Positions 7,402 to 14,647 of a stretch of DNA of 17,942 nt are shown here, piece by piece. A model generated the notes under the pieces. It searched no databases. It was not told the DNA's origin and worked only from the letters and a program-made list of their open reading frames with translations. Position 1 is the first letter of the stretch; every line of letters starts with the position of its first letter. This stretch comes from Flavobacteriales bacterium (GTDB taxonomy: Bacteria > Bacteroidota > Bacteroidia > UBA10329): positions 1 through 17,942 of the forward strand of contig DMRV01000120.1 of NCBI GenBank assembly GCA_003456455.1, given 5' to 3'. The position numbers and the translations under genes were made by a program.

Positions 7402-7723
7402 AGACGGTCAAAAATAAGGCTAACTCAACCTGTTGGCTGCTTTTCTCTAACTGTTCTTTAGCCAAATAGGCCTACAGGTTACATAAGACATGGTCGTTCA
7501 CATGGGTTCTTGTAACGTATCAACACAGCAATCTGAACGTGCAAAAATGACCAGACAAGCGTTTTTAAAATCAAGAAAACTACCCCCATAAAAAATTTTT
7601 GCGAGGCTCTTTCCCATATTACTTGGTAAAGGATTTTCAGCGCGGATATGATTTATAGACCTGAGAATTATTTAGGAAGATGTTGATGTAAAGGCTAATT
7701 TGCAAAAAAAACGGATAGTTTAA
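7402..7723. promoter_or_regulatory. 322-base divergent intergenic region
   Basis: No convincing gene is seen here. It must carry the promoters for the operon at 3894-7401 (-) and the one at 7724-13499 (+). On the minus strand TATTTTTG (7416-7409) matches the Bacteroidota -7 box TAnnTTTG but lies only 7 bases before the ATG, so a near-leaderless start would be implied. A composite inverted repeat (7427-7480) lies just upstream. On the plus side TAATTTG (7696-7702) is one base short of the consensus, 20 bases before the GTG start. A/T runs, including AAAAAATTTTT near 7591-7601, are present without clear meaning. Confidence 0.4.
7427..7480. repeat. Composite inverted repeat upstream of the GT-A gene
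   Basis: AACCTGT (7427-7433) is complementary to ACAGGTT (7474-7480). Directly inside, TGGCT (7434-7438) is complementary to AGCCA (7460-7464). Together they form a 12-bp stem interrupted by a 9-base bulge on one side, with a 21-base loop. It lies 26-79 bases before the minus-strand ATG. It could be an operator, or a leader structure if transcription starts further upstream. No T-run follows on either strand, so it is not a typical terminator. Confidence 0.35.
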
Positions 7724-9205
7724 GTGCAGCCTAGAACATATTACTTAGCAAATTTTACCATTCTCTTTATTCTTTCTCTAGGCTATTTTTGGCTATTAGT
7801 TGGGGCTTACTACGCCTTTCCAAATTCAGAAGATTTGGTGTTGGCTCTTGACCCGCGAGACGAAGGAATCATCAATTCTGTTATGATTTTGCTCAAAACC
7901 TATGATGGAAGGTATTTCACCAATATTATGCATGGACTCAATCCGCTTGCGTTCAATTGGATTGAGGGGCATAGACTTATGCCGCTTTTTGCCATTGTAT
8001 TTTGTGTTGGGGCCTTCTACTATTTTTTAAGAACCTTCTTTAATGCTTGGCTTTCAAAATTGGAGGCAATGATTTTATCCGCAGCGGTGTACTTGCTACA
8101 TTTTTGGACCGTCCCTTCCTTAGTCCATGAACTCTATTGGATGGTCAGCTCGTTTGTTTACCTCTATCCGATTCCCTTTGTTTTTATTTGGACCGCTTCT
8201 GCCTATCATTACCTCTTCACATTTACCATAGGCGGGTGGAAAAAACTAACAGCTTTTGTTGCTAGCGCACTCTCTCTTTGGGCTGCTATTGGCCTTAATG
8301 AGATGTTTCTATCTGTTAACCTTCTCCTTATTGGGTCGGGTTGTTATTATTTGTTTCGTACAGACCGGGAGAAGTTGAAAGAATTCGCTCCGCTTGCTAT
8401 TATCGGCATCGTTTCAATCATTTTTTTCGTGTCGTGTCCAGGACCTTGGTCGCGTATGAATGAAAATAGCCCCGGGGGTGGAGCTCTCTTCGTCTTTCAA
8501 CGGTTGACACGTGATATTTACTCTGTTTTATGGGACTCCTCGGCAGTGAGCTGGACCACTTTGATATTTGTTTTAGGAGTTACATCTTGGTATGCTGTTT
8601 TGCGGAAAGAAGACGCCCCGGAGGTCGATAATAAAAAACTATTTCTCTGGTGTATGGGCCTGTTGATGCTAGGCACTTCAACCTTACTACCGTATTACGC
8701 GGTTATGAACGAAGGCTATGTACCGTATAGGGTTTATGGCTCTTTTGTATTTGTCTTGCATGCGATTATGATTATGCTGGCTGTTTCAAAGCTATCCCGC
8801 TACTTTAAAAACAAAACCCAGCCCGTTTCCTTACTCAAATACGCAGTTGGTGCATTAGCTGCACTATTACTATGCATCGATTTGTTTGTTTCTCAAGAGG
8901 AGGGATTCCCTTACAAGAATAATATAGCGTTGATAAGAGAGCAATATACTAGCGGAGTTCTTCAACAATTCGAGCTTGAAATGAATGCACGTTATAGTGC
9001 GCTCAATGCTAGTAGTCACTTACCACGTGACAAGCGCATCATCGTGCTGGAGACCCTGTCTAAAATTCCCGACCCTGTCTACCATATACCAGACATATAT
9101 CCGGCTGGTGAAGACGATGCGTGGAATGGATATTGGGAGGATTATTTCAAGGTCAACGAAATAATAGTCACTCCTCCCCGAGATAGTTTAAGAACCAACA
9201 ACTGA
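7724..9205 (+). CDS. Polytopic membrane protein A (GtrII/GT-C-like, DUF6056-like)
   Basis: A 493-aa integral membrane protein with about ten hydrophobic segments and a C-terminal soluble tail of about 100 residues. After the first segment (about 9-30) comes an acidic loop NSEDLVL (34-40), then TYDGRYFTN (59-67), HELYWMVSS (135-143) and LNEMF (191-195). The same landmarks occur in order in the 476-aa protein at 11452, so the two are paralogues. An acidic pair in the first outside loop is typical of GT-C transferases that use lipid-linked sugars, and the layout resembles O-antigen-modifying glucosyltransferases (GtrII/DUF6056-like). That family link is from memory and by eye. GTG start at 7724, directly after an in-frame TAA. 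First gene of the plus operon; its small partner begins 12 bases after the stop. Confidence 0.65.
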   Translation: MQPRTYYLANFTILFILSLGYFWLLVGAYYAFPNSEDLVLALDPRDEGIINSVMILLKTYDGRYFTNIMHGLNPLAFNWIEGHRLMPLFAIVFCVGAFYYFLRTFFNAWLSKLEAMILSAAVYLLHFWTVPSLVHELYWMVSSFVYLYPIPFVFIWTASAYHYLFTFTIGGWKKLTAFVASALSLWAAIGLNEMFLSVNLLLIGSGCYYLFRTDREKLKEFAPLAIIGIVSIIFFVSCPGPWSRMNENSPGGGALFVFQRLTRDIYSVLWDSSAVSWTTLIFVLGVTSWYAVLRKEDAPEVDNKKLFLWCMGLLMLGTSTLLPYYAVMNEGYVPYRVYGSFVFVLHAIMIMLAVSKLSRYFKNKTQPVSLLKYAVGALAALLLCIDLFVSQEEGFPYKNNIALIREQYTSGVLQQFELEMNARYSALNASSHLPRDKRIIVLETLSKIPDPVYHIPDIYPAGEDDAWNGYWEDYFKVNEIIVTPPRDSLRTNN

Positions 9206-9217
9206 AAATAGGCGAAC

Positions 9218-9703
9218 GTGAAAGTATCGTATCAAAAATTTATTTGGGTCATAACCATAATGTTCATTTGGTTCAAGTTTGCTTGGCTCAATAATTTACA
9301 TTATGGTAATATGCTCGATTCTGCTCATCGCATTGCCCAGGGATCAAATGGTTTTTCCTTTAGGTTCTCTGAGTCGTGTAATTTGAACTGTGCTGGCCCT
9401 GATTCACCTTCTATTTCCGATGATGCTGTGAACAACATAAAACACTGTGATTTTTTATCCAGTGTGAGCGAAAACGGTTTGAGACGTAGAATGGAAACTA
9501 TCTTAAGAAAGGCTACTTCTCATCCAGACAGATTCGAGGTTAGTTGTGACATGTTTGGCAGCTTGAAGAGTATTCGTTTCATGGAAAAGCCAAAACAAAA
9601 AGACCCAGCCTTTGTGGTTCTTGTATTTGATACAGCAACTTGTTCATTAGTGAGAATTGATAATTTTTGTGAATTCATAGAGAATTCAGAACTGATAAGA
9701 TAG
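9218..9703 (+). CDS. Small membrane-anchored protein with six cysteines, unknown function
   Basis: A 161-aa protein that I do not recognise. One hydrophobic segment lies near the N-terminus (about 8-24, rich in Phe, Ile and Trp) after KxxxQK, so the rest is probably periplasmic. Six Cys (54, 58, 77, 110, 142, 151) in the outer part could form three disulfides. A YVLxF-like strand (AFVVLVFDTATC, 131-142) suggests a small globular fold. It starts at GTG 9218, 12 bases after polytopic protein A, and ends 13 bases before the dehydrogenase. The second polytopic protein is likewise followed by a small single-TM protein, so a partner or subunit role is likely. No enzymatic motif is seen. Confidence 0.6.
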   Translation: MKVSYQKFIWVITIMFIWFKFAWLNNLHYGNMLDSAHRIAQGSNGFSFRFSESCNLNCAGPDSPSISDDAVNNIKHCDFLSSVSENGLRRRMETILRKATSHPDRFEVSCDMFGSLKSIRFMEKPKQKDPAFVVLVFDTATCSLVRIDNFCEFIENSELIR

Positions 9704-9716
9704 GAGAGGGACTGAA

Positions 9717-10730
9717 ATGAAAGCACTTAACGCAGCTTTAATTGGTCATGGCTATTGGGGTAAGAACCTTTTGAGAAACCTTAAGGAATCGATGTTTGTG
9801 GATCAGATTCATGTGGCTGATTCCAATCCAAAGGTCATTGCACAATTAAATGCAACCGAACGCTCCATCCATACAACTACCAGTGCAGATGAGCTGTTGA
9901 GAAGCGAGGATATTGATGTTGTCTTCATCGCCACTCCAGGATCCCTACATTTTGAGATGGCCCAACAGGCACTTTCTTCAGGAAAGCATGTTTTTGTTGA
10001 AAAGCCAGTGGTTACAAGGTCTGTTGAAGCCGAACGTTTACTGGACATGGCAAAAAAGTCAGGTCTCACAATAGTTGTTGATCATACGTTTCTGTATAAC
10101 GAAGCCGTACAAAAGATTAAGGAGCTGATTTCTGCGAATCGGTTCGGAAAGTTGAATTACATCGATTGTACGCGGATCAACCTAGGCATCTATCAACAAG
10201 ATGTAAATGTCATGTGGGATTTGGCGGCACACGATATTTCCATGATTAATTACTGGACCAACGAGCTCCCTATCACCGTTAGGGCTGTTGGAAAGGTGAA
10301 CAAACGCCATGAGGTGCTCGACCTAGCTTATATTTTCCTCACCTACTCGTCTGGTCTGTTTGTTCAGATTAATTGCTCGTGGGCGTCTCCGGTAAAGATT
10401 CGCAAAACCATTATTGGAGGTAGTGAACGCATGATTATTTACGATGACGTGGAACCTACCGAAAAGCTTAAAATCTATGATTACCGGAATGTGGAGAATG
10501 ATAAGTCCAATCCCAAAAAGTTGCTAGTCGATTATAGACTTGGAGATGTAACCATCCCAAAACTCTCCTTGACGGAACCTCTTAAGGCTGCGGTGACTGA
10601 TTTCTTTGAATCGATTATTGAAAAACGCTCTCCACTTTCTAACATCCAGACAGGAATCGATGTGGTGAAGATCCTGGAATGTGCCGATCTATCACTACAA
10701 GAGAACGGAAAACCTATTGCGCTGCGGTGA
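9717..10730 (+). CDS. Gfo/Idh/MocA-family oxidoreductase (sugar-nucleotide dehydrogenase type)
   Basis: A 337-aa NAD(P)-dependent oxidoreductase, cytoplasmic. The N-terminal Rossmann fold begins IGHGYWGKN (9-17; GxGxxG) and is followed by FIATPGSLH (70-78) and VEKPVV (94-99), whose EKP carries the conserved Lys96. The C-terminal domain has VMWDLAAHDISM (165-176), with the catalytic His172 region found in this family. The sub-pattern 'G..YWG.N..RN' and 'WDLA.HD' is that of the WlbA-like members that oxidise C3 of UDP-N-acetylhexosaminuronic acid, so a similar step in making an amino sugar is likely, but the substrate is not fixed by sequence. A purine-rich AGGAGAGGGA lies 7 bases before the ATG. 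The stop overlaps the GT2 start as GTGA (10727-10730), so the two are tightly coupled. Confidence 0.88.
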   Translation: MKALNAALIGHGYWGKNLLRNLKESMFVDQIHVADSNPKVIAQLNATERSIHTTTSADELLRSEDIDVVFIATPGSLHFEMAQQALSSGKHVFVEKPVVTRSVEAERLLDMAKKSGLTIVVDHTFLYNEAVQKIKELISANRFGKLNYIDCTRINLGIYQQDVNVMWDLAAHDISMINYWTNELPITVRAVGKVNKRHEVLDLAYIFLTYSSGLFVQINCSWASPVKIRKTIIGGSERMIIYDDVEPTEKLKIYDYRNVENDKSNPKKLLVDYRLGDVTIPKLSLTEPLKAAVTDFFESIIEKRSPLSNIQTGIDVVKILECADLSLQENGKPIALR

Positions 10731-11455
10731 ATATTAGCGTCATCATTTTCTTTTTCAATGAAGCTGGCACGCTCAAGAAGGTTTTTGGCCGTGCGCTTCG
10801 TATGGTACAAAACGCAGAGATGTTCCGCTCTTACGAAATTATACTTGTGAATGATGGAAGTGTGGATAGCAGTCTGGAAATAGCAATGGAGATTGCAAAG
10901 GAATATCCCGAAACGGTTCACTTAGTTACACACAAGAAAAACAAAGGAATCGGAGAAGCACTGAAGTCTGGGTACAAGCATGCCACACTGGAATACATCT
11001 GTGCCGTACCGGCAGATAATCAATTTACTGTGGAGCAGCTGTTGGACATTCATCCCTTCAGCAATGAGGAGTTCATTAGTTTTTACCGTGTTTCCAATCA
11101 GGTTTACTCTCCCTACCGTAACTTGTTGAGCAAATTAAACAAATGGTTCAACCAGATAATGCTCCGAATGGATATGAAGGATGTGAACTGGATTAAAGTG
11201 TACCGGAAAGATCAGCTGGACCGCATAAAGATAGATTTGAGCACGTCTATTGTAGAAAGTGAGATTTGCGCAAAACTTCATCGATTAGGGTGCAGACCAC
11301 TTGAGATACCATCAACCTACGAAAACCGCGTTTACGGAATATCTACGGCCGGGAATTTCGAGAGCCTAAAAAGGGTGATTACTGAGACGGTTGATTTATA
11401 TCATACTGTTTCAAGGTTCAGACCAGAGCAATCAGACACAAAAGGCTTCAAGTGA
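10727..11455 (+). CDS. Family 2 glycosyltransferase (polyprenyl-phosphate sugar synthase type)
   Basis: A 242-aa GT2 enzyme. The start is GTG 10727, which overlaps the TGA of the dehydrogenase by 3 bases. A frame open from 10679 would add 16 residues inside that gene, but the canonical GT2 N-terminus NISVIIFFFNE begins right after this GTG. Key motifs are VNDGSVDSS (41-49), NKGIGEALKSGY (72-83) and PADNQF (95-100). The last stands where DPM1/GtrB-type enzymes have the DxD-like 'D.D.Q.' motif. There are no C-terminal membrane helices, so it resembles soluble dolichol-phosphate-mannose synthase more than GtrB. Inferred job: moving a sugar from a nucleotide to a lipid phosphate for the neighbouring polytopic proteins. 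Its stop overlaps the next start (GTGA, 11452-11455). Confidence 0.85.
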   Translation: MNISVIIFFFNEAGTLKKVFGRALRMVQNAEMFRSYEIILVNDGSVDSSLEIAMEIAKEYPETVHLVTHKKNKGIGEALKSGYKHATLEYICAVPADNQFTVEQLLDIHPFSNEEFISFYRVSNQVYSPYRNLLSKLNKWFNQIMLRMDMKDVNWIKVYRKDQLDRIKIDLSTSIVESEICAKLHRLGCRPLEIPSTYENRVYGISTAGNFESLKRVITETVDLYHTVSRFRPEQSDTKGFK

Positions 11456-12882
11456 TTCCTAATTACAAAGACATAATACCCGCGGAATCGCCCAAATCCA
11501 TTTGGATGTTAGTGCCACTCCTGACATTTCTAACCCCCTTTCTCATCCTTTGTTATTATAACTATCCTGGTGCGGAAGACTACGCTGAAAGCATAATTGC
11601 ACAGCGGTTCGGTTTCTGGGCGCACGTGAAAGATCTTTACCTAACGTTTGACGGAAGATATTTTGCTGCGGTCCAAATGGCAACCAACCCGTTGGTTTAC
11701 AAAAGTTTTGTTGGGTACAAACTATTTTCAGCAATCTTTTTCATCATAATTCCGGCTGGGTTCTTCTGGCTGCTCAGAACCCTATTGAATAACAACCGAA
11801 CGGCTTTTTGGTTTACCGTTCCTTTGACCATAGTTACGATTGGAACCATTCCCGGCATTTCCGAGTTTTACTACATGGTAAGCAGCATGGTTTATCTTAC
11901 ACCCACTGTGCTATCTCTATTTCTAGTTGCTATTGTACATCAACTCTTTCTCACAAACCAGGGCTTTAAACGCCTTTTTCTTCTATTCATCTCTGTGCTT
12001 TTGACTCTTGCCATAGCGGGTAGCAATGAGATGTTTACCGGTCTCGTGCTCTTGTTTTTTGGATTTCTACTGTTAAAGGGGTTAAGAGACCGAACTGGTA
12101 TCGGAGAACGAACGCTTCTCTTTTTCACCGCTTTGTGTGGAGCCTTCATGGTAGTGACTGCTCCTGGCGTTGATGATCATTTTCTCAGCAACCCTATCCC
12201 TCTCGATCTTGGATATGTCCTGGATGCTGTCGTAAAAACACTACTTAAGAGCATGCATATGATTGTGGTTTGGGTTAGCAAACCAACCTTTTGGATTGTG
12301 ACTGTCATCTACCTGATAATCAGTATGCGGAGCGGCCCTCTTAGGTCAGGTCAAAAGCTACTTCGAGAGCATCCTGTATCGGTTCTCTCCTTCGCCCTGT
12401 TAATCATCTTCATATTGCCATTCCCTTACTATTTTTCGTTGAACGAAGTCGACACGCCAGGAAGGGTTTATAATGTTGTAAGTTTTCTATTCAATATTTG
12501 GTGGTTAATCATTATTTTTTCTGTGTCGCAGAAAATCCGCCACACAAAATTAGCGAACAGCACCAATTTGCGCTCCGTGGAAGTAACCGTAGTTTCCCTG
12601 CTATGCTTGGCTAGTGTTTTTTTAGCACAAAATTGGACACAGGCCGTAAAAGACATTGCAGATGGAACTGCGCAACGCTATGATAAAGAGATTCGGCACC
12701 GGTTTGACCTGCTGAATGCGAGTCGCATTTCGGTGGTACTACCACCTATTATTAACAAGCCGTTATGCTACAGTGGATTCGACATAGAGCCAAATAGGAA
12801 CTCTGGTTGGAATGAGTGTTATGAGGTCTTTTTTGATGTAAGACAAATTTATCTTGAAGGAGATGAAGCGTTGCCAAACTAA
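11452..12882 (+). CDS. Polytopic membrane protein B, paralogue of the 7724 gene
   Basis: A 476-aa multi-span membrane protein. Landmarks shared with protein A, in the same order and at nearly the same residues, are PGAEDYAES (39-47), TFDGRYFAA (65-73), EFYYMVSSMVYL (138-149), SNEMF (191-195), a C-terminal-half 'NE...P.RVY' element (SLNEVDTPGRVY) and LLNAS near the end. The acidic pair in the first loop and the GT2 gene upstream support a GT-C-like, lipid-linked-sugar transferase acting at the periplasmic face; a polymerase or flippase role cannot be excluded. The start is GTG 11452, in the GTGA overlap with the GT2 stop. Five bases separate its stop from its small partner. The two paralogues differ in most loop residues, so they probably use different acceptors or sugars. 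Confidence 0.66.
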   Translation: MIPNYKDIIPAESPKSIWMLVPLLTFLTPFLILCYYNYPGAEDYAESIIAQRFGFWAHVKDLYLTFDGRYFAAVQMATNPLVYKSFVGYKLFSAIFFIIIPAGFFWLLRTLLNNNRTAFWFTVPLTIVTIGTIPGISEFYYMVSSMVYLTPTVLSLFLVAIVHQLFLTNQGFKRLFLLFISVLLTLAIAGSNEMFTGLVLLFFGFLLLKGLRDRTGIGERTLLFFTALCGAFMVVTAPGVDDHFLSNPIPLDLGYVLDAVVKTLLKSMHMIVVWVSKPTFWIVTVIYLIISMRSGPLRSGQKLLREHPVSVLSFALLIIFILPFPYYFSLNEVDTPGRVYNVVSFLFNIWWLIIIFSVSQKIRHTKLANSTNLRSVEVTVVSLLCLASVFLAQNWTQAVKDIADGTAQRYDKEIRHRFDLLNASRISVVLPPIINKPLCYSGFDIEPNRNSGWNECYEVFFDVRQIYLEGDEALPN

Positions 12883-12887
12883 CAATA

Positions 12888-13499
12888 ATGAAAACGCTAA
12901 TTCATAAACTGATTTTCTTTTTGCTATACCTTGGAGTAGCGGGGCTTACTTTTTTCATGTATAACCTACGATGGCAAAGGCACGTCTCGCCATGGGATAT
13001 TGTTTCTCTAACCGAGATGGAACAACGTAGTTTAGCAAATTTCGGAGATAAAGCCAGGTCCGCAAGAGCTCTCCAGAATGAAATAGCCTACACCTCAGAT
13101 GTACAATTAATGCTAAGAAAAAGTACTGAAAGGTTAGCTCCTGTGGTCTTAAGCCAACTAAGAATTGCTAGTGCACATTGCGCAACGGGATTCTCGGATC
13201 TGGATTCGTTGGTTGCGGGATCGGATCCTGACCGTCTACAAAAATTCCTCAATCACCTTCTCGCCTTGGCTGGGCCAATTGCAACAAAGGAAAGGCTGAA
13301 TACGGAGGTAATTAGAGTAGCGTTTTTTCCGAAATTTGTAAAAACGCTTCATAATCCGCAGGATACCATACCACGATTAATTCTCGATTTTATTGAGACC
13401 GGCATGGACGAGGACACTGGCTTCGATTCGATACAAGGAGTATCGTCATTTCTGATTCACACCAGAGCATGTGAAGAAGGAATCGTATCTTTAAGATAA
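12888..13499 (+). CDS. Small single-TM protein of unknown function
   Basis: A 203-aa protein that I do not recognise. One hydrophobic segment at about 8-26, after a short basic N-terminus (MKTLIHK), predicts a membrane anchor with the remainder outside the cytoplasm. The outer part looks helical, with Leu/Ala-rich stretches such as LQKFLNHLLALAG, and has two Cys (98, 195). Length and position behind a polytopic protein mirror the 161-aa protein at 9218, though I see no clear sequence likeness outside the anchor. It is the last gene of the plus operon. Its final 9 bases (13491-13499) overlap the end of the converging SGNH gene. ATG start 12888. Confidence 0.62.
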   Translation: MKTLIHKLIFFLLYLGVAGLTFFMYNLRWQRHVSPWDIVSLTEMEQRSLANFGDKARSARALQNEIAYTSDVQLMLRKSTERLAPVVLSQLRIASAHCATGFSDLDSLVAGSDPDRLQKFLNHLLALAGPIATKERLNTEVIRVAFFPKFVKTLHNPQDTIPRLILDFIETGMDEDTGFDSIQGVSSFLIHTRACEEGIVSLR

Positions 13500-14647
13500 A
13501 GTGACTTCTTTCCAGAACTTGGGATACTTTTTCTGGACATTCTCGTAAACACAGCCAATGAACCATTTATACCCGGTTTCATTGAAGTGGCCATCAATGG
13601 GCCAATAAAGGTCTTCGATAGGGTTTTGCAGCTCACCAATATTCTCAACTAGGTCTACGTGCTTCACATCATTTTCCTTCATCCATTGCGCCACGGAATC
13701 AAATGCACTTACATTGCCTACCATATGATGGTTGGTACGCTGCAATGAGACCATGAAAGCCAGACCATTTGCATGACAGTACTGGTGGTATTCTGCTATT
13801 TTCAGCTTTATAACATCCAAAGCCACCAGTTCAGCGGCAATGGATTGTTTGGTGTTGAATAGAAGGTGGTTATACCCAAGGAGGTCAATAATGACGTAAC
13901 GCGCCAAAAAACTACTCCCGAACAGTACTTGGAATGAGGTGGAGGGGGGGGTATCTCTTCAATGCCATAAAATGAAGAGTGCATTACTAAGTCTATGATA
14001 TCACTCTGGTTAATATTGAGAATCACAGCGTTGGCACCAACAACATGATCATTGATTCGCTTTAGAAAACGGAATGAGTTATAAAGATCACTGCCAGCGA
14101 CTCCCATGTTCAAAACACAACCTGAACAGCCGATTTCTCGCTCTAGCAATTTGTCTGGAGCATTCTCCTGTACTATCCCAATCCCTTCAATAAATGAATC
14201 TCCAACCAGCAATAATTTAACCCGATTGGTCTCTTCATCATCACGCAACCCTAAGCTATTACACCGATGCTCAAACCAGAACTCACTGTCATTCCCATTC
14301 CAACCCGATACTGGTTTACCGCTAGTATCCATAGTAGATGGTACATGTGCATCATGAAAAATAAATTTGAAGTAAGGGTCACCGCTCTTCTCTCCATACG
14401 ACTGTAGTCCTGAAAATTGAAAAAGAACGAGTTCCAGCACCGTAAAGAAGAACAGATTAACTGCGGTGAGCACCCCAGTGGCCTTTGAAATGAAGGGCAG
14501 TAGCAACAAATAAGCCTGTAAAAGCACCGATGGTGCATAAAGCATGGGGACAATCCCATCAGATACAATAAGCTTCACTGCAAAGATGTTCCAAGCTGTG
14601 GTCAACAGTAAGATAAGTGCATAACCCCTTGTTCGTAGAAGGTTCAT
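13491..14647 (-). CDS. Membrane-anchored SGNH/GDSL-family protein, frameshifted at a C8 tract
   Basis: Two overlapping frames together make one SGNH protein. The first, from ATG 14647, has three hydrophobic segments (about 9-28, 36-54, 59-77), a WFEHRCNSLGLRDDE lead-in, LLLVGDSFIEG with Ser151, GVAGSD (182-187) and NINQSD (211-216). It then runs into I232 and a Pro run and ends at 13808 after 279 aa, without the last catalytic block. The second frame, open from the Pro run to TAA at 13491, supplies that block as WPIDGHFNETGY. The frames meet at eight C (minus strand; 13951-13944). Nine C would restore one protein of 385 aa. As written, the gene yields a truncated product lacking His. The start abuts the carbamoyltransferase stop with no gap. 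Likely an O-acyl transferase or esterase of glycans when intact. Confidence 0.75.
13944..13951 (-). repeat. Mononucleotide C8 tract (slippage site) in the SGNH gene
   Basis: Eight consecutive G on the plus strand, C on the coding strand, lie exactly where the reading frame of the SGNH gene breaks. One more C would give ATA CCC CCC CCC TCC and restore the downstream frame. Such tracts are classic sites of slipped-strand mispairing in surface-modification genes; a base-calling error is the main alternative. Confidence 0.7.

Noticed and set aside
7591..7601. AAAAAATTTTT tract in the divergent spacer, considered as a terminator or regulatory site
   Set aside because: Self-complementary A/T runs are expected by chance in AT-rich spacers, and there is no GC stem next to it.
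10679..10726. Longer N-terminus for the GT2 gene
   Set aside because: The extra 16 residues overlap the end of the dehydrogenase gene and precede the standard GT2 N-terminal strand; GTG 10727 with a GTGA overlap fits better.
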